From Marinifilum flexuosum (GTDB lineage Bacteria; Bacteroidota; Bacteroidia; Bacteroidales; Marinifilaceae): a DNA stretch of 64,000 nucleotides. Where the stretch lies: positions 682,001 through 746,000 of the forward strand of contig NZ_RAPQ01000009.1 in assembly GCF_003610555.1 (NCBI RefSeq). Reading direction: 5' to 3'. The notes beneath the pieces were generated by a model. That model was not told the DNA's origin. It worked only from the letters and a program-made list of their open reading frames with translations, and ran no database searches. Every line of letters begins with the position of its first letter. Positions within the stretch are counted from its first letter, which is position 1. A program made the position numbers and the translations under genes. Shown piece after piece: positions 19,208 through 26,983 of this stretch.

Positions 19208-19281
19208 GGTCTGGTAGTTCAGTTGGTTAGAATACATGCCTGTCACGCATGGGGTCGCGAGTTCGAGTCTCGTCCAGACCG
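19208..19281 (+). tRNA. tRNA-Asp(GTC), copy 2
   Basis: Identical to copy 1 over all 74 nt. The 77-nt spacer before it includes AGTTCTTTAAAA, which resembles a boxA antitermination element. Confidence 0.97.
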
Positions 19282-19305
19282 CCAAAATTTGTTCTTAAAA
19301 ATTCT

Positions 19306-19379
19306 GGTCTGGTAGTTCAGTTGGTTAGAATACATGCCTGTCACGCATGGGGTCGCGAGTTCGAGTCTCGTCCAGACCG
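19306..19379 (+). tRNA. tRNA-Asp(GTC), copy 3
   Basis: Identical to copy 1, 24 nt after copy 2. Confidence 0.97.
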
Positions 19380-19403
19380 CTAAAGATTATTCTTGAAAAT
19401 TTT

Positions 19404-19477
19404 GGTCTGGTAGTTCAGTTGGTTAGAATACATGCCTGTCACGCATGGGGTCGCGAGTTCGAGTCTCGTCCAGACCG
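19404..19477 (+). tRNA. tRNA-Asp(GTC), copy 4
   Basis: Identical to copy 1, 24 nt after copy 3. Confidence 0.97.
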
Positions 19478-19509
19478 CCAAAATAAATAACGTTATTTAA
19501 TAACATTTT

Positions 19510-19583
19510 GGTCCGGTAGTTCAGTTGGTTAGAATACATGCCTGTCACGCATGGGGTCGCGAGTTCGAGTCTCGTCCGGACCG
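19510..19583 (+). tRNA. tRNA-Asp(GTC), copy 5, with compensated acceptor pair
   Basis: The same as the other copies except that the acceptor arms read GGTCCGG and CCGGACC. A T-A pair has become C-G on both sides, so the stem is preserved. It is the copy whose 3' half is duplicated downstream. Confidence 0.97.
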
Positions 19584-19597
19584 CTGAAAAAAAATAA

Positions 19598-19630
19598 AGC
19601 CTTCGATTCATTTGAGTCGGAGGCTTTTTT
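19598..19630 (+). terminator. terminator of the tRNA-Asp array
   Basis: A 12-bp stem with G-U pairs (arms AGCCTTCGATTC and GAGTCGGAGGCT, loop ATTT) followed by six T residues, 14 nt after tRNA copy 5. Confidence 0.88.
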
Positions 19631-19664
19631 GTATCTTCTACTTTCTTAAAATACATTTACCACC

Positions 19665-19913
19665 ATGTACTGCGTATATATTTTACAGAGTCAAATGGAT
19701 CAATCATACTACATTGGTTACACATCTAACATTGAAAATAGATTGACTTATCACAATCAAGGCAGATCAAGATATACCCGCAAAAAAATACCGTGGTTAC
19801 TGATGTACTCAGAAAAGTACAATTCCAAAAGAGATGCTTTAATTCGAGAAAAGTTCTTAAAAAAACAAAAAAGCCGAGTGTTCATCGAAGAGCTCATATT
19901 CTCTTCTAATTAG
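19665..19913 (+). CDS. small GIY-YIG nuclease-domain protein
   Basis: An 82-aa single-domain GIY-YIG protein of the YhbQ/UPF0213 type. The motif pair is VYI (4-6) and YIG (16-18), with R26 and E62 at the expected catalytic positions and PWLLMYSEKY in the middle. The gene sits between the tRNA-Asp array terminator and a second, decayed copy of the tRNA 3' half plus terminator, and its stop codon TAG lies within that decayed tRNA. This suggests insertion at, or spread by, the tRNA locus. Cellular role unknown. Confidence 0.85.
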   Translation: MYCVYILQSQMDQSYYIGYTSNIENRLTYHNQGRSRYTRKKIPWLLMYSEKYNSKRDALIREKFLKKQKSRVFIEELIFSSN

Positions 19914-19967
19914 AATACATACTGGTCATCCCGAGAATCGGGACGAGTTCGAGTCTCGTCCGGACCG
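19910..19967 (+). pseudogene. tRNA-Asp 3'-half remnant
   Basis: TTAGAATACAT and then CGAGTTCGAGTCTCGTCC plus GGACCG match tRNA-Asp copy 5. The anticodon arm is replaced by an unrelated hairpin with arms TCCCGA and TCGGGA around GAA, and the 5' acceptor arm is missing. It cannot fold as a tRNA. Confidence 0.85.
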
Positions 19968-19981
19968 CTGAAAAAAAACAA

Positions 19982-20014
19982 AGCCTTCGATTCTTTTGAG
20001 TTGGAGGCTTTTTT
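19982..20014 (+). terminator. duplicated tRNA-array terminator
   Basis: A copy of the terminator at 19598-19630 (arms AGCCTTCGATTC and GAGTTGGAGGCT, loop TTTT, then a T run), with three changes across the whole 71-nt duplicated segment. It now ends the GIY-YIG transcript. Confidence 0.85.
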
Positions 20015-20087
20015 GTTGCACTAAAAAATCTTGTTAGGCGTCGATTTTTATTCGTATCTTAATTAAGTCAAAATAAAAATCACACTT

Positions 20088-20888
20088 ATGCAACAACAAC
20101 TTTTTAATGATCTTTGGAAAGGATACACAACACAAAATCCTTCTGCACAAGCCATTCATGATCTTTTCTCGAATGAAGGAGAATTAGTCATCAACGATCA
20201 TGTAGCATTTCGTACTTTTGATGATCCAAGAATGAACATACAAGTTTTAGCCAAGAAATTCCTGAAAGCTGGATACGAATATGTTGGTGAATATAAATTC
20301 GAAGACAAGCACCTAAATGCGGTTCACCTGGAACATCCAAGCGAAAAAGCTCCAAGAGTTTTTATATCTGAATTGATTCTATCTGAGTTTTCGGAAGAGT
20401 TTCAAAAAATTATTAAAAATAGACTTAATTCCGTAGGTAATGCTTACTATTCAGATCCTGATCTTATATTTAAAGGTAGTGTTTGGAGCAAACCTTCATA
20501 TGAAACCTACCAAAGGCTAAGAGAAGAATCGGAATACGGAGCCTGGCTATATGTACATGGATTCACTGTAAATCATTTTACTGTTAGCATTAATGCTTTG
20601 ACAAAGTTTGATACAATAGAAAAGGTAAATCAGTTTTTAAAAGATAATGGATATCCAATGAATACTTCTGGAGGTGAAATTAAAGGCTCTCCTGAGGTTT
20701 ACCTGCAACAATCTTCAACCCTATCGGATATTATTAAGGTAGAATTTGAGGAAGGTGTTTATGATATTCCTGCATGCTTTTATGAGTTTGCTATTCGTTA
20801 TCCTGATGATACGGGAGAACTATTCTCTGGCTTTATAGCTGCCAATGCCAACAAAATTTTCGATAGCACAAATTACAGGGAAGCTTAA
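20088..20888 (+). CDS. DUF1338 family protein (2-oxoadipate dioxygenase/decarboxylase-like)
   Basis: A 266-aa protein of the DUF1338/HglS superfamily, non-haem iron enzymes related to vicinal-oxygen-chelate folds. The likely metal ligands are H38 (INDHVAFRTF), H163 (GFTVNHFTVS) and E233 (CFYEFAIRY). Characterised relatives convert 2-oxoadipate to 2-hydroxyglutarate in lysine catabolism, but the short Bacteroidota branch may have another substrate. It is monocistronic, with a good terminator after it. Confidence 0.85.
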   Translation: MQQQLFNDLWKGYTTQNPSAQAIHDLFSNEGELVINDHVAFRTFDDPRMNIQVLAKKFLKAGYEYVGEYKFEDKHLNAVHLEHPSEKAPRVFISELILSEFSEEFQKIIKNRLNSVGNAYYSDPDLIFKGSVWSKPSYETYQRLREESEYGAWLYVHGFTVNHFTVSINALTKFDTIEKVNQFLKDNGYPMNTSGGEIKGSPEVYLQQSSTLSDIIKVEFEEGVYDIPACFYEFAIRYPDDTGELFSGFIAANANKIFDSTNYREA

Positions 20889-20910
20889 GCAGATAAAACA
20901 TCATTCAAAA

Positions 20911-20945
20911 AGCAAAATTCATGAACTGGATTTTGCTTTTTTTTG
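20911..20945 (+). terminator. terminator after the DUF1338 gene
   Basis: Perfect 8-bp arms AGCAAAAT and ATTTTGCT, 11-nt loop, followed by a run of T. Confidence 0.85.
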
Positions 20946-21039
20946 TGCAAACCAACAAATGTCACTCTATTTACATTTCGATAATATTAACCTGAGTTCG
21001 ATTTAAAATATTGTCACAGTTTACACTGGTTTTGAGTAG

Positions 21040-21098
21040 AAATTTTCTCAAATTTCCGAAGGAATATCGGGATATTTCGAGGTGATTTGAGGAAATTT
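21040..21098. repeat. long imperfect inverted repeat upstream of the M1 aminopeptidase
   Basis: Outer arms AAATTTTCTCAAAT (21040-21053) and ATTTGAGGAAATTT (21085-21098) pair with one G-U. Inside, AATATC and GATATT form a second stem. It ends 65 nt before the aminopeptidase ATG and belongs to no gene. Confidence 0.6.
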
Positions 21099-21162
21099 AT
21101 GCCAAAAGCAGGTAAATTCTTTGAAAAAATTATCTTTATGCACAAAATCTAACACACCAAAA

Positions 21163-23715
21163 ATGAACAAACAACTAACATTTCTGACCCTCATCTGCCT
21201 ACTTTTTTCAGCTTGCAATAAGGTGCAACCACTAGCTATTGAATCAGGCGTTGCCAAAAAACTAGCCGATTACAGAAAAGCGAACATTACCAATCTGGAA
21301 TATCAATTACAGTTCGATATCCCGGAAGAAAAGACAACTCAAATATCTGGAAAGAACAAAATGATTTTTGAATTAAAATCAGTTAACCAGGATTTACAAA
21401 TTGATTTCCGTGAAGATGCCAGTCTAATAAAGTCTGTAAAGACAAACGGAAACAACTCTGCTTACCGCTTTGAATTGGAACACGTAATCATTCCAAAAGA
21501 AGAATTAAAAGTAGGAACTAATGAAATCGAACTTGAATTTATTGCAGGAAATACATCTTTAAATAGAAATGATGAATTCTTGTATACTCTTTTTGTTCCA
21601 GATAGAGCAAGAACTGCATTTCCATGTTTCGATCAACCTAACTTGAAAGGAAAATTTCAGCTAAACATGAGCGTTCCATCGCACTGGAAAGCCATGGGTA
21701 ACGGAAAGCTGGTACAAACAAAAGAGAATGGTAATAGAACCACTTACGAATTTGCCAAAACAAAGCCGCTGCCAACTTACCTATTCTCATTTGTAGCAGG
21801 TAAGTTTGAAACCATCACTCGTGAGCACAATGGCAGAAAGCACACAATGTATCATAGAGAGACCGACCCGGAAAAACTAGCAAATAATACCGATGAGATC
21901 TTCCGAATGCTATTTGAATCATTGGATTGGCTGGAAGAATATACTGATGTACCCTATCCTTTTGCAAAATATGATATTGTAGTAATTCCATCATTCCAAT
22001 ATGGAGGGATGGAGCATACTGGTGCTACCCTTTATAATGCATCAAGAATGTTTTTAGATAAAAATGCTACTCAAAACCGCCTGTTGGCACGTGCGAATTT
22101 AATAGCACACGAAACTGCACATATGTGGTTTGGCGATTTGGTAACAATGAAATGGTTCGATCAGGTTTGGTTGAAAGAGATATTTGCCAATTTCCTTGCT
22201 GATAAAATCACCAACCCAAGCTTTAAGGATATGAACCACGATTTAAAATTCCAGATGGCTCATTTCCCAAGTTCATACAGTGTTGACAGAACTACAGGTC
22301 CGAATCCTATCAACCAGGTATTGCCTAACCTAAAGGATGCAGGAACCATGTATGGTGCCATTATCTATCACAAATCACCAATTGTGATGAACATGCTGGA
22401 AAATATTATTGGAAAAGAATCTTTGAAAAAAGGATTGCAGACCTACATGAAAAACTACGCCTATGACAATGCCAGTTGGGAAGATTTAATTGCCATATTG
22501 GATGCTTCAACACCTTTTGATTTGAAACATTGGAGCGAGGTATGGTTCAACAAGGCAGGAAGACCTCATTTAACTACCAATATCAGCTCAAGAAATGGTA
22601 AGATTACCGAATTAAAAATGGTTCAAAAAGATGCCAAAGGAAATCCTGGTGATTGGACTCAAGACCTACACTTGATTTTTGGATACAAAAATGAAAGTAA
22701 GAGGATCAAAGTAAATATGAATGTTCCTGAAGTTTTTGTTGAGAATGCCAAAGGGATGGATGTACCTGAATATATCATTCCAAATGCCAAAGGCGATGCT
22801 TACGGATTTTTCAAACTAGATGAACAAAGCAAACAATACCTTTTGGAAAATCTTGATGGCATTAAAGATGATTTGGTAAGAGGTATTGCTCTAATCAATC
22901 TATATGAAAACCTAAGAGAAGGATTTGTAAGTGGAAATGAATTTGTGACAGCAATTGAAAAGCAAATTGCCAAAGAAGAGAATAGCTTGATCCTGGAACG
23001 CATGTTATCTTACCTAAAATCAGTATATTGGATAGACCTGACGCCTGATGAGAGAAAGAAAATTGGAAAACAATTAGAAGATACTCTATGGATAAGATTG
23101 AGCAATGAAAATGACATGAGTAAAAAATCGAGCTTGTATTCTGCTTTGAGCAGTATTGCCGAAACTCCTGAAAGATTATCTCAGCTGTTCAAAGTTTGGA
23201 AAGAAGAAATTGCCATTGGTGGATTTAGCCTTTCGGAAACCAAAGCAACTGCATTGGCATGTAATCTGGCAATTAAAATGCCTAAAAAAGCTAATGAGCT
23301 GATCAAAACACAAACAGAAAGAATCCAAAATCCTGATCGTAAAAAGAAAATGCACTTTGTTGCTCCTGCTCTTTCTGCAGATGCTGAAGTTCGTAACAAA
23401 TTCTTTGAAAGTTTAAAGAAGGAAGAGAACAGGCAAATTGAACGTTGGACTTTGGAAGCTTTGCGATATTTGAATCATCCTTTGAGAGAAACAGAAGCAT
23501 TAACTTATTTACCTGATGCATTAGAACTTCTTAAAGAAATACAGATTACCGGAGATATTTTCTTCCCTTACAATTGGCTAAGTGTAAGCTATAGCGGCCA
23601 CCAGTCAAAAAAAGCGGGTGATATCACACGTAAGTTTTTAGAGGAAAGACCTGATTATCCCGAAAATTTAAAACTAAAAATCCTGCAGGCATCGGATGTT
23701 GTACTTAAGAAGTAA
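21163..23715 (+). CDS. M1 family zinc aminopeptidase, lipoprotein
   Basis: An 850-aa membrane-anchored aminopeptidase. The start at 21163 gives a lipoprotein signal peptide ending LLFSAC, so it is anchored in the envelope facing the periplasm or surface. The substrate loop is YGGMEHTGA (GAMEN equivalent), and the zinc motif HETAHMW with the third ligand 18 residues on gives H316, E317, H320 and E339. An alpha-helical C-terminal domain follows. It probably trims peptides taken up by the cell. It is monocistronic with its own terminator. Confidence 0.93.
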   Translation: MNKQLTFLTLICLLFSACNKVQPLAIESGVAKKLADYRKANITNLEYQLQFDIPEEKTTQISGKNKMIFELKSVNQDLQIDFREDASLIKSVKTNGNNSAYRFELEHVIIPKEELKVGTNEIELEFIAGNTSLNRNDEFLYTLFVPDRARTAFPCFDQPNLKGKFQLNMSVPSHWKAMGNGKLVQTKENGNRTTYEFAKTKPLPTYLFSFVAGKFETITREHNGRKHTMYHRETDPEKLANNTDEIFRMLFESLDWLEEYTDVPYPFAKYDIVVIPSFQYGGMEHTGATLYNASRMFLDKNATQNRLLARANLIAHETAHMWFGDLVTMKWFDQVWLKEIFANFLADKITNPSFKDMNHDLKFQMAHFPSSYSVDRTTGPNPINQVLPNLKDAGTMYGAIIYHKSPIVMNMLENIIGKESLKKGLQTYMKNYAYDNASWEDLIAILDASTPFDLKHWSEVWFNKAGRPHLTTNISSRNGKITELKMVQKDAKGNPGDWTQDLHLIFGYKNESKRIKVNMNVPEVFVENAKGMDVPEYIIPNAKGDAYGFFKLDEQSKQYLLENLDGIKDDLVRGIALINLYENLREGFVSGNEFVTAIEKQIAKEENSLILERMLSYLKSVYWIDLTPDERKKIGKQLEDTLWIRLSNENDMSKKSSLYSALSSIAETPERLSQLFKVWKEEIAIGGFSLSETKATALACNLAIKMPKKANELIKTQTERIQNPDRKKKMHFVAPALSADAEVRNKFFESLKKEENRQIERWTLEALRYLNHPLRETEALTYLPDALELLKEIQITGDIFFPYNWLSVSYSGHQSKKAGDITRKFLEERPDYPENLKLKILQASDVVLKK

Positions 23716-23742
23716 AAAGTATAAAGGAGAAAGTATAAAAAG

Positions 23743-23774
23743 TGGCTCTTCCGAATTTGGGAGGGTCATTTTTG
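23743..23774 (+). terminator. terminator of the M1 aminopeptidase gene
   Basis: A 10-bp stem including G-U pairs (23743-23752 with 23759-23768) followed by TTTTTG. Confidence 0.7.
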
Positions 23775-23915
23775 TTATAAGCGCAAGAAACATGAAGTTT
23801 GTCACTGAGGAACTCAAATCGATTACCAAATTGCTACCCTTATCCCAGAACCTTTTATTGCACCAGAAACCATAAACAGAGATATCGTAATTCCTAATTA
23901 TTAAATCGTAATTGA

Positions 23916-24359
23916 CTAGAATTTCTGTATCACAAAAACTCCAGCCAATATCAACAACACACCAATCGATCTTCCCCAATTCACTGGCTGAACAGGAACT
24001 CCAAACAATCCAAAATGATCGATTACCAAAGAAAACACCAACTGCCCACAAACAATTAATGCAAAGCTTAAGGCTGCTCCCAAACGTGGTACCAAAAAGA
24101 TTACTGATGATACATACACAGCACCAATAGCTCCTCCTATCCAGGCATGAAAAGGAGCCTCTTTAATGGTTTGCAACAAATTATTCGGTGTTCGCATCCC
24201 CAGCACCACAAAAAGCAAAATACTTCCTCCAACAATAAAGTTTACCAAAGCAGCCAATAAAGGAGCTTTCAGGAAAGAACCCAGTTTGGCATTTACACTG
24301 GCTTGTATCGGCATTAAACAACCCACCAGCAAAATCAAAATCATCAGGAAATATCTCAT
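23916..24359 (-). CDS. YdcZ/DUF606-type DMT family transporter
   Basis: A 147-aa protein with about five membrane helices, one half of a drug/metabolite-transporter fold, as in the YdcZ (DUF606) family. Typical segments are GCLMPIQASVNAKLG at the start and the final LLILAGVFVIQKF. The frame stays open to 24455, but MRYFLMILILLVG at 24359 is the normal family start. Substrate unknown. Confidence 0.82.
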   Translation of the reverse strand: MRYFLMILILLVGCLMPIQASVNAKLGSFLKAPLLAALVNFIVGGSILLFVVLGMRTPNNLLQTIKEAPFHAWIGGAIGAVYVSSVIFLVPRLGAALSFALIVCGQLVFSLVIDHFGLFGVPVQPVNWGRSIGVLLILAGVFVIQKF

Positions 24360-24480
24360 AGCTTTTTCTTTTGTTGCAAAAATAATGAATTCTACGAGCT
24401 TCCCTCCCTGATTTTTCAATGACCGCCTTTCCTTCAATCTCGAAAGCATATACACCTTTGTATTTTAAATGAAGTTGATA

Positions 24481-24537
24481 TTGATTACACTCATTAATTC
24501 CTCGGCTGTAGATGTGGTAATATTGTTCGATTTTCAT
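24481..24537 (-). pseudogene. possible remnant of a Y1 (REP-associated) transposase start
   Basis: The minus strand reads MKIEQYYHIYSRGINECNQ, which resembles the conserved N-terminus of Y1_Tnp/RAYT transposases (YHIYNRGIN). The similarity stops after about 19 residues and the frame runs into the DMT gene. A REP-like hairpin lies just upstream of its start. This is a pattern match only. Confidence 0.35.
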
Positions 24538-24559
24538 TGCTTCCAGTGCTTCTAAAATT

Positions 24560-24596
24560 AAAGACCTGTCAGGTTTTCAAAACATGACAGGTCTTT
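24560..24596. repeat. REP-like perfect palindromic hairpin
   Basis: Arms AAAGACCTGTCA (24560-24571) and TGACAGGTCTTT (24585-24596) pair perfectly, with a second small stem (GTTTT/AAAAC) in the loop. The GACCTGTCAGGTTTT core resembles a short palindrome I recall as frequent in Bacteroidota genomes. It may also end the minus-strand gene at 24617, since T-rich sequence follows on that strand. Confidence 0.6.
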
Positions 24597-24616
24597 TAAT
24601 CAACTAAATTTTAACA

Positions 24617-25351
24617 CTAAGCCTCAGCTTCCTCCTCAGTTTCTTTTTTTCTTTTGAATGCAGCAATTCGATCGCGTACTTTATCATTGATATCAGTAAT
24701 GATAGTCTCCATTTTGTCGGCAAAGTCCTTGTATTTTTCTGGATTGGCTGCGCTCATAGCCTCTATATATCCGACCAATTCGTTGTTAACAATACTCTTG
24801 CACTCAATGGCCAATTTAGATGCGGATTTGGAAGATTTTCGTACCCGCTTTTTATCAAGCCATTCTGAATTCGAATCATCAAATGCTCCTTGCGATTGCT
24901 CTAAATTGGTGATCAAAGCAGGCAAATCAGGAATTGAACTTATATCCGTAACCAATTCTGGAGCTTTCAAATCACTCAACATGGCTCTAATTTTAGTACT
25001 CTCCAGGGTGTAATTCGCATCAGTAATTTGGATTCCGTAACGATTCAATTCCTCATAAACTCTTAATGCAGCCTCTTGTTCAGAACTTTGACGGCGATTG
25101 CACTTGGCCTCTACCTCATAGTATATGGCCCGAACATCAGTATCACGAAGGTCATCTTTTTCTTTTAATTCACTTTGTATACCTGCATCGTTAATTTTAT
25201 CAATTAACAGATCGGTCCTTCCTGATAGTTTGTCGAAAATTACCGTTAGGTAAGCATCATCAGCAATCGCTTGTTTTTTACTTAAATTTACAACACCTGT
25301 ACAAGCTTCTGTAGTTTCACTAGTATTGGAACTAGATGTAATCTTTTTCAT
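24617..25351 (-). CDS. hypothetical helical protein (possibly DUF6261-like)
   Basis: A 244-aa, mostly helical, charged protein without signal or membrane segment. The second half (IVNNELVGYIEAMSAANPEK followed by YKDFADKMETIITDINDKVR) resembles Bacteroidota proteins I associate with DUF6261, at low confidence. It ends in an acidic EEEAEA tail. No neighbour suggests a role. Confidence 0.55.
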   Translation of the reverse strand: MKKITSSSNTSETTEACTGVVNLSKKQAIADDAYLTVIFDKLSGRTDLLIDKINDAGIQSELKEKDDLRDTDVRAIYYEVEAKCNRRQSSEQEAALRVYEELNRYGIQITDANYTLESTKIRAMLSDLKAPELVTDISSIPDLPALITNLEQSQGAFDDSNSEWLDKKRVRKSSKSASKLAIECKSIVNNELVGYIEAMSAANPEKYKDFADKMETIITDINDKVRDRIAAFKRKKETEEEAEA

Positions 25352-26020
25352 AACTTAAATGTGTTTTTATTTATAAAGTCAAAAGAAAATTATCAATAAT
25401 AATCAACACGACCAAATTTATTTTTATTTAAGCATTGATTTTAAGCACTAAAGACACTATTAAAACAACTTCAACCTCAACAAATACGCTATTTTTAGAA
25501 ACATTTAAAATTAACACATAAAATTTAAAACTACAGAAATCACTAAAATATTCGATCTCAATTAAGCTATACTTCTATTTATCTTTTCTAAAAACAAGCA
25601 ACTTCTCCGAAGAACGTATGCACAACAGTCGCTTGCTACATTTGGTTGGCCGGAAGTGCTGTACGAGCTTCGTACAACAGTTTTTTTGACCGGACAAAGC
25701 GTACCAGACTCGTACATACAATTTGGTTCACAAAATGGAACGTATTAAACTCGTACACTACATTTGGTTAGCCGGAAGTGCTGTATGAGCTTCGTATAAC
25801 ACTTTTTTTTGACCGGACAAAGCATACCAGATTCGTACAAGCAATTTGTTTCACAAAATGGAACGTATCCAACTCGCACACTACATTTGGTTAGCCGGAA
25901 ATGCTGTACGAGCTTCGTACAACCGATTTTTTGACCAGACAGAGCATACCAGACTCGTACGTTACATTTTGTCGGCCAGATGGCTTTACGAGCCAAATAC
26001 AAGATATTGGTTTAAGGAAA
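25352..26020. other. 670-nt gene-free gap containing a tandem-repeat block
   Basis: The first 240 nt are plain A+T-rich sequence. From about 25614 the gap is filled by the 41-bp repeat block described separately, which runs to just before the stop of the next minus-strand gene. No real gene fits in this gap. Confidence 0.7.
25614..26003. repeat. higher-order tandem repeat: 41-bp subunits in 122-bp units
   Basis: Three related subunits of about 41 bp (A, B, C) repeat as a 122-123 bp unit starting at 25636, 25758 and 25881, with a partial fourth start near 25962. Each subunit pairs a spacer-like half (CTACATTTGGTTGGCCGGAA; TTTTTTTGACCGGACAAAG; AATTTGGTTCACAAAATGGA) with a GTAC-rich half such as CTGTACGAGCTTCGTAC, itself a small palindrome (GTACGA/TCGTAC). 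Confidence 0.85.
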
Positions 26021-26410
26021 TTACTTTTTACGGATACGCCCAGAAAAGGAATAAATAAAAAAGCTGCCAAAGGCAATGCTCACCAATCCTACAAATGGAG
26101 CGTAAGGCGTAAATACAGTAAGCACAGTGGCAATGAACTCCTGCAAGTTTTGCTGGCCCATAAACAAAAAGATGAGCGCAGCAAGCACAAACATACCGCC
26201 TATTATTTTAATGGCTAACGGATGTCTTGACTGCTTGGCCGATAGAATTAGTATGGCACCCAACACCAAGCGAACTACTATGGCTACTATATAAACCCAA
26301 AACTCCTCCTTATTGCTATCCAAAAAGTCAAAGATGATTTCAGGAACAAAAATCAGCGATACTCCTGCCAATATTAATAGGATTCCGAATATTTTGATGG
26401 TTGGTTTCAT
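26021..26410 (-). CDS. four-helix hypothetical membrane protein
   Basis: A 129-aa inner-membrane protein with hydrophobic segments at about 7-24, 39-59, 68-85 and 100-122 and a basic C-terminus (SGRIRKK). No family recognised. It resembles small integral proteins of unknown role common in Bacteroidota. Confidence 0.65.
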   Translation of the reverse strand: MKPTIKIFGILLILAGVSLIFVPEIIFDFLDSNKEEFWVYIVAIVVRLVLGAILILSAKQSRHPLAIKIIGGMFVLAALIFLFMGQQNLQEFIATVLTVFTPYAPFVGLVSIAFGSFFIYSFSGRIRKK

Positions 26411-26482
26411 GATTGTAGGTTTTTATGAAATGTAGCGGTTGGTATACTACTGCACCTTTACTGTAATATGCAGTTTGTAGTT

Positions 26483-26932
26483 TTATTCAAAAGTTATATT
26501 TTTTTCTGTTTTCGGTATTTTTATAATGCAGAATGGCTGACAGATAACTGAAGACATAAAAGCATTTTCTGTTGTAGAAACACTTACTATATTTTCTGTT
26601 TGAGTAACCTTTTTAATATTTACTTCATAACCATTCCTTTTGATTTCTAAAAACACCGCAATTAATATATTGGCATCGAAATCAATATCTGTTTCATTGA
26701 AATTATCAGTGACATCATTATATGAATCCATTTGATTCTTTAATTTTTCCCAATCGGTTTCATTACGAATTACCATATTTGATTGAGAAATTCCTTCCTC
26801 TCCATTGCCATATAATGCACTTTTTGCAATTTCAATGTAATCAATATTCGTTTCTAATTGAGACATATCCTCATCATTACATCCTAAGAATGTAACTAAA
26901 AGCAGAATCAAAACTAACTTTAGCTGTTTCAT
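26483..26932 (-). CDS. lipoprotein with PrcB-like domain
   Basis: A 149-aa lipoprotein with signal ending TFLGC (C18). The body has the pattern of the PrcB C-terminal domain (RNETDWEKLKNQ ... IDFDANILIAVFLEIKRNGY ... VNIKKV), a domain seen with the dentilisin protease complex of spirochaetes and in many stand-alone Bacteroidota lipoproteins. No protease gene is adjacent, so its partner is unknown. Confidence 0.65.
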   Translation of the reverse strand: MKQLKLVLILLLVTFLGCNDEDMSQLETNIDYIEIAKSALYGNGEEGISQSNMVIRNETDWEKLKNQMDSYNDVTDNFNETDIDFDANILIAVFLEIKRNGYEVNIKKVTQTENIVSVSTTENAFMSSVICQPFCIIKIPKTEKNITFE

Positions 26933-26983
26933 AACTTTGTTTTTATATAAAGATGTTTTTAATTCTATTTCGTGCGTAAGATT

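Noticed and set aside
19076-19656. Minus-strand reading frames across the tRNA array (77 and 69 aa)
   Set aside because: They are translations of tRNA-Asp copies in reverse; the same peptide recurs because the tRNA sequence recurs.
24181-24480. Remainder of the 118-aa minus-strand frame after the RAYT-like start
   Set aside because: It runs out of frame over the DMT gene and has no similarity I can see beyond the first 19 residues.
25745-26002. Minus-strand 85-aa reading frame in the 41-bp repeat block
   Set aside because: Its peptide repeats simply mirror the DNA repeat, with no start signal or recognisable domain.
25614-26003. CRISPR array
   Set aside because: The intervening segments are themselves repeated, unlike spacers, and there are no cas genes.
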